Both the position numbers and the translations under genes were made by a program. The notes under the pieces were generated by a model that worked only from the letters and a program-made list of their open reading frames with translations, did no database searches and was not told where the DNA came from. DNA of 23,731 nt from Theristus sp. LFF4_11 (lineage: Eukaryota > Nematoda > Chromadorea > Monhysterida > Xyalidae). Positions 23,561-23,731 of this stretch are shown here, piece after piece. The stretch spans positions 1 through 23,731 of the forward strand of contig JASANC010001415.1 of assembly GCA_030248135.1 (NCBI GenBank), given 5' to 3'. Each line of letters begins with the position of its first letter. Positions within the stretch are counted from its first letter, which is position 1.

Positions 23561-23731
23561 CGAACTTTTTAAAAATGCCCAAATTTTTTACCCAAAAAAA
23601 GTGGTCGGGGCAAAAAATTAACCCATTTTTCTAAACTTCTACGGATGAAATTACCCCAGGAAACATTCTTGCTAGACTGTGAACGTGTCGCAGGTAAAAA
23701 CTGAAAGCGCGAACACATGTTGATTACATAC
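23557..23731 (-). repeat. Right inverted arm of the foldback-like element
   Basis: Reverse complement of 21638-21812. Differences from the left arm are small: an extra AG in the CCGTAGA..TTTAG segment and single-base length changes in the T, A and A runs. Only one 172-bp unit is present on this side, against three or more on the left. Confidence 0.88.

Larger units (their letters stand above)
21638..23731. mobile_element. Foldback-like element with satellite core (right end reaches window end)
   Basis: The left terminal segment (21638-21812, starting GTATGTAATCAACATGTGTT) recurs as a reverse complement at 23557-23731 with a few one- or two-base indels. Between them are a 172-bp repeat array and a 149-bp satellite array. 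There is no transposase frame. Long near-identical inverted ends around tandem repeats resemble foldback elements. The match runs to the last base of the window, so the true right end and any target duplication cannot be seen. Confidence 0.78.

Overview
The window is nematode nuclear DNA. The clearest taxonomic sign is a cuticle-collagen C-terminus (Gly-X-Y repeats ending in GNDADYCPCP) at 345-1030. Intron-rich genes with GC-rich exons in AT-rich introns, and several repeat families, agree with that. No bacterial, viral, rRNA or tRNA features were recognised. The species cannot be told from the sequence alone.

Layout: (1) 1-1030: a short inverted-repeat element (124-277), then the 3' end of a plus-strand cuticle collagen whose repeat region is broken by frame shifts. 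(2) 1448-14455, minus strand: one long ADAMTS-like (M12B) metalloprotease gene. Its pro/N-terminal catalytic exons lie at 13351-14455; its zinc site, Met-turn, disintegrin/Cys-rich and WC..C exons lie at about 1448-4732. (3) 7863-12769, plus strand: a complete 14-exon long-chain acyl-CoA synthetase (ACSL1/5/6 type, 681 aa), lying antisense inside the roughly 8.6 kb intron that joins the two halves of the protease. (4) 14456-18287: gene-poor AT-rich DNA. (5) 18288-19818: the 5' part of a secreted PAN/Apple-domain protein with a Thr-rich mucin-like linker; an inverted-repeat element lies in one intron and a Helitron (19845-21130) in the next. (6) 21364-21492: a dispersed repeat whose inverted partner is at 1515-1643. 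(7) 21638 to the window end: a foldback-like element with about 172-bp terminal inverted repeats enclosing about nine copies of a 149-bp satellite that show a six-unit higher-order pattern.

The collagen, ADAMTS-like protease and PAN protein are all extracellular-matrix or cuticle-type products. The ACSL enzyme is intracellular lipid metabolism and is related to its host gene by position only. All splice models come from reading frame, intron phase and family alignment by eye, with no transcript data. Least certain are the first two exons of the protease, a probable missing microexon between its halves, and its last exon.
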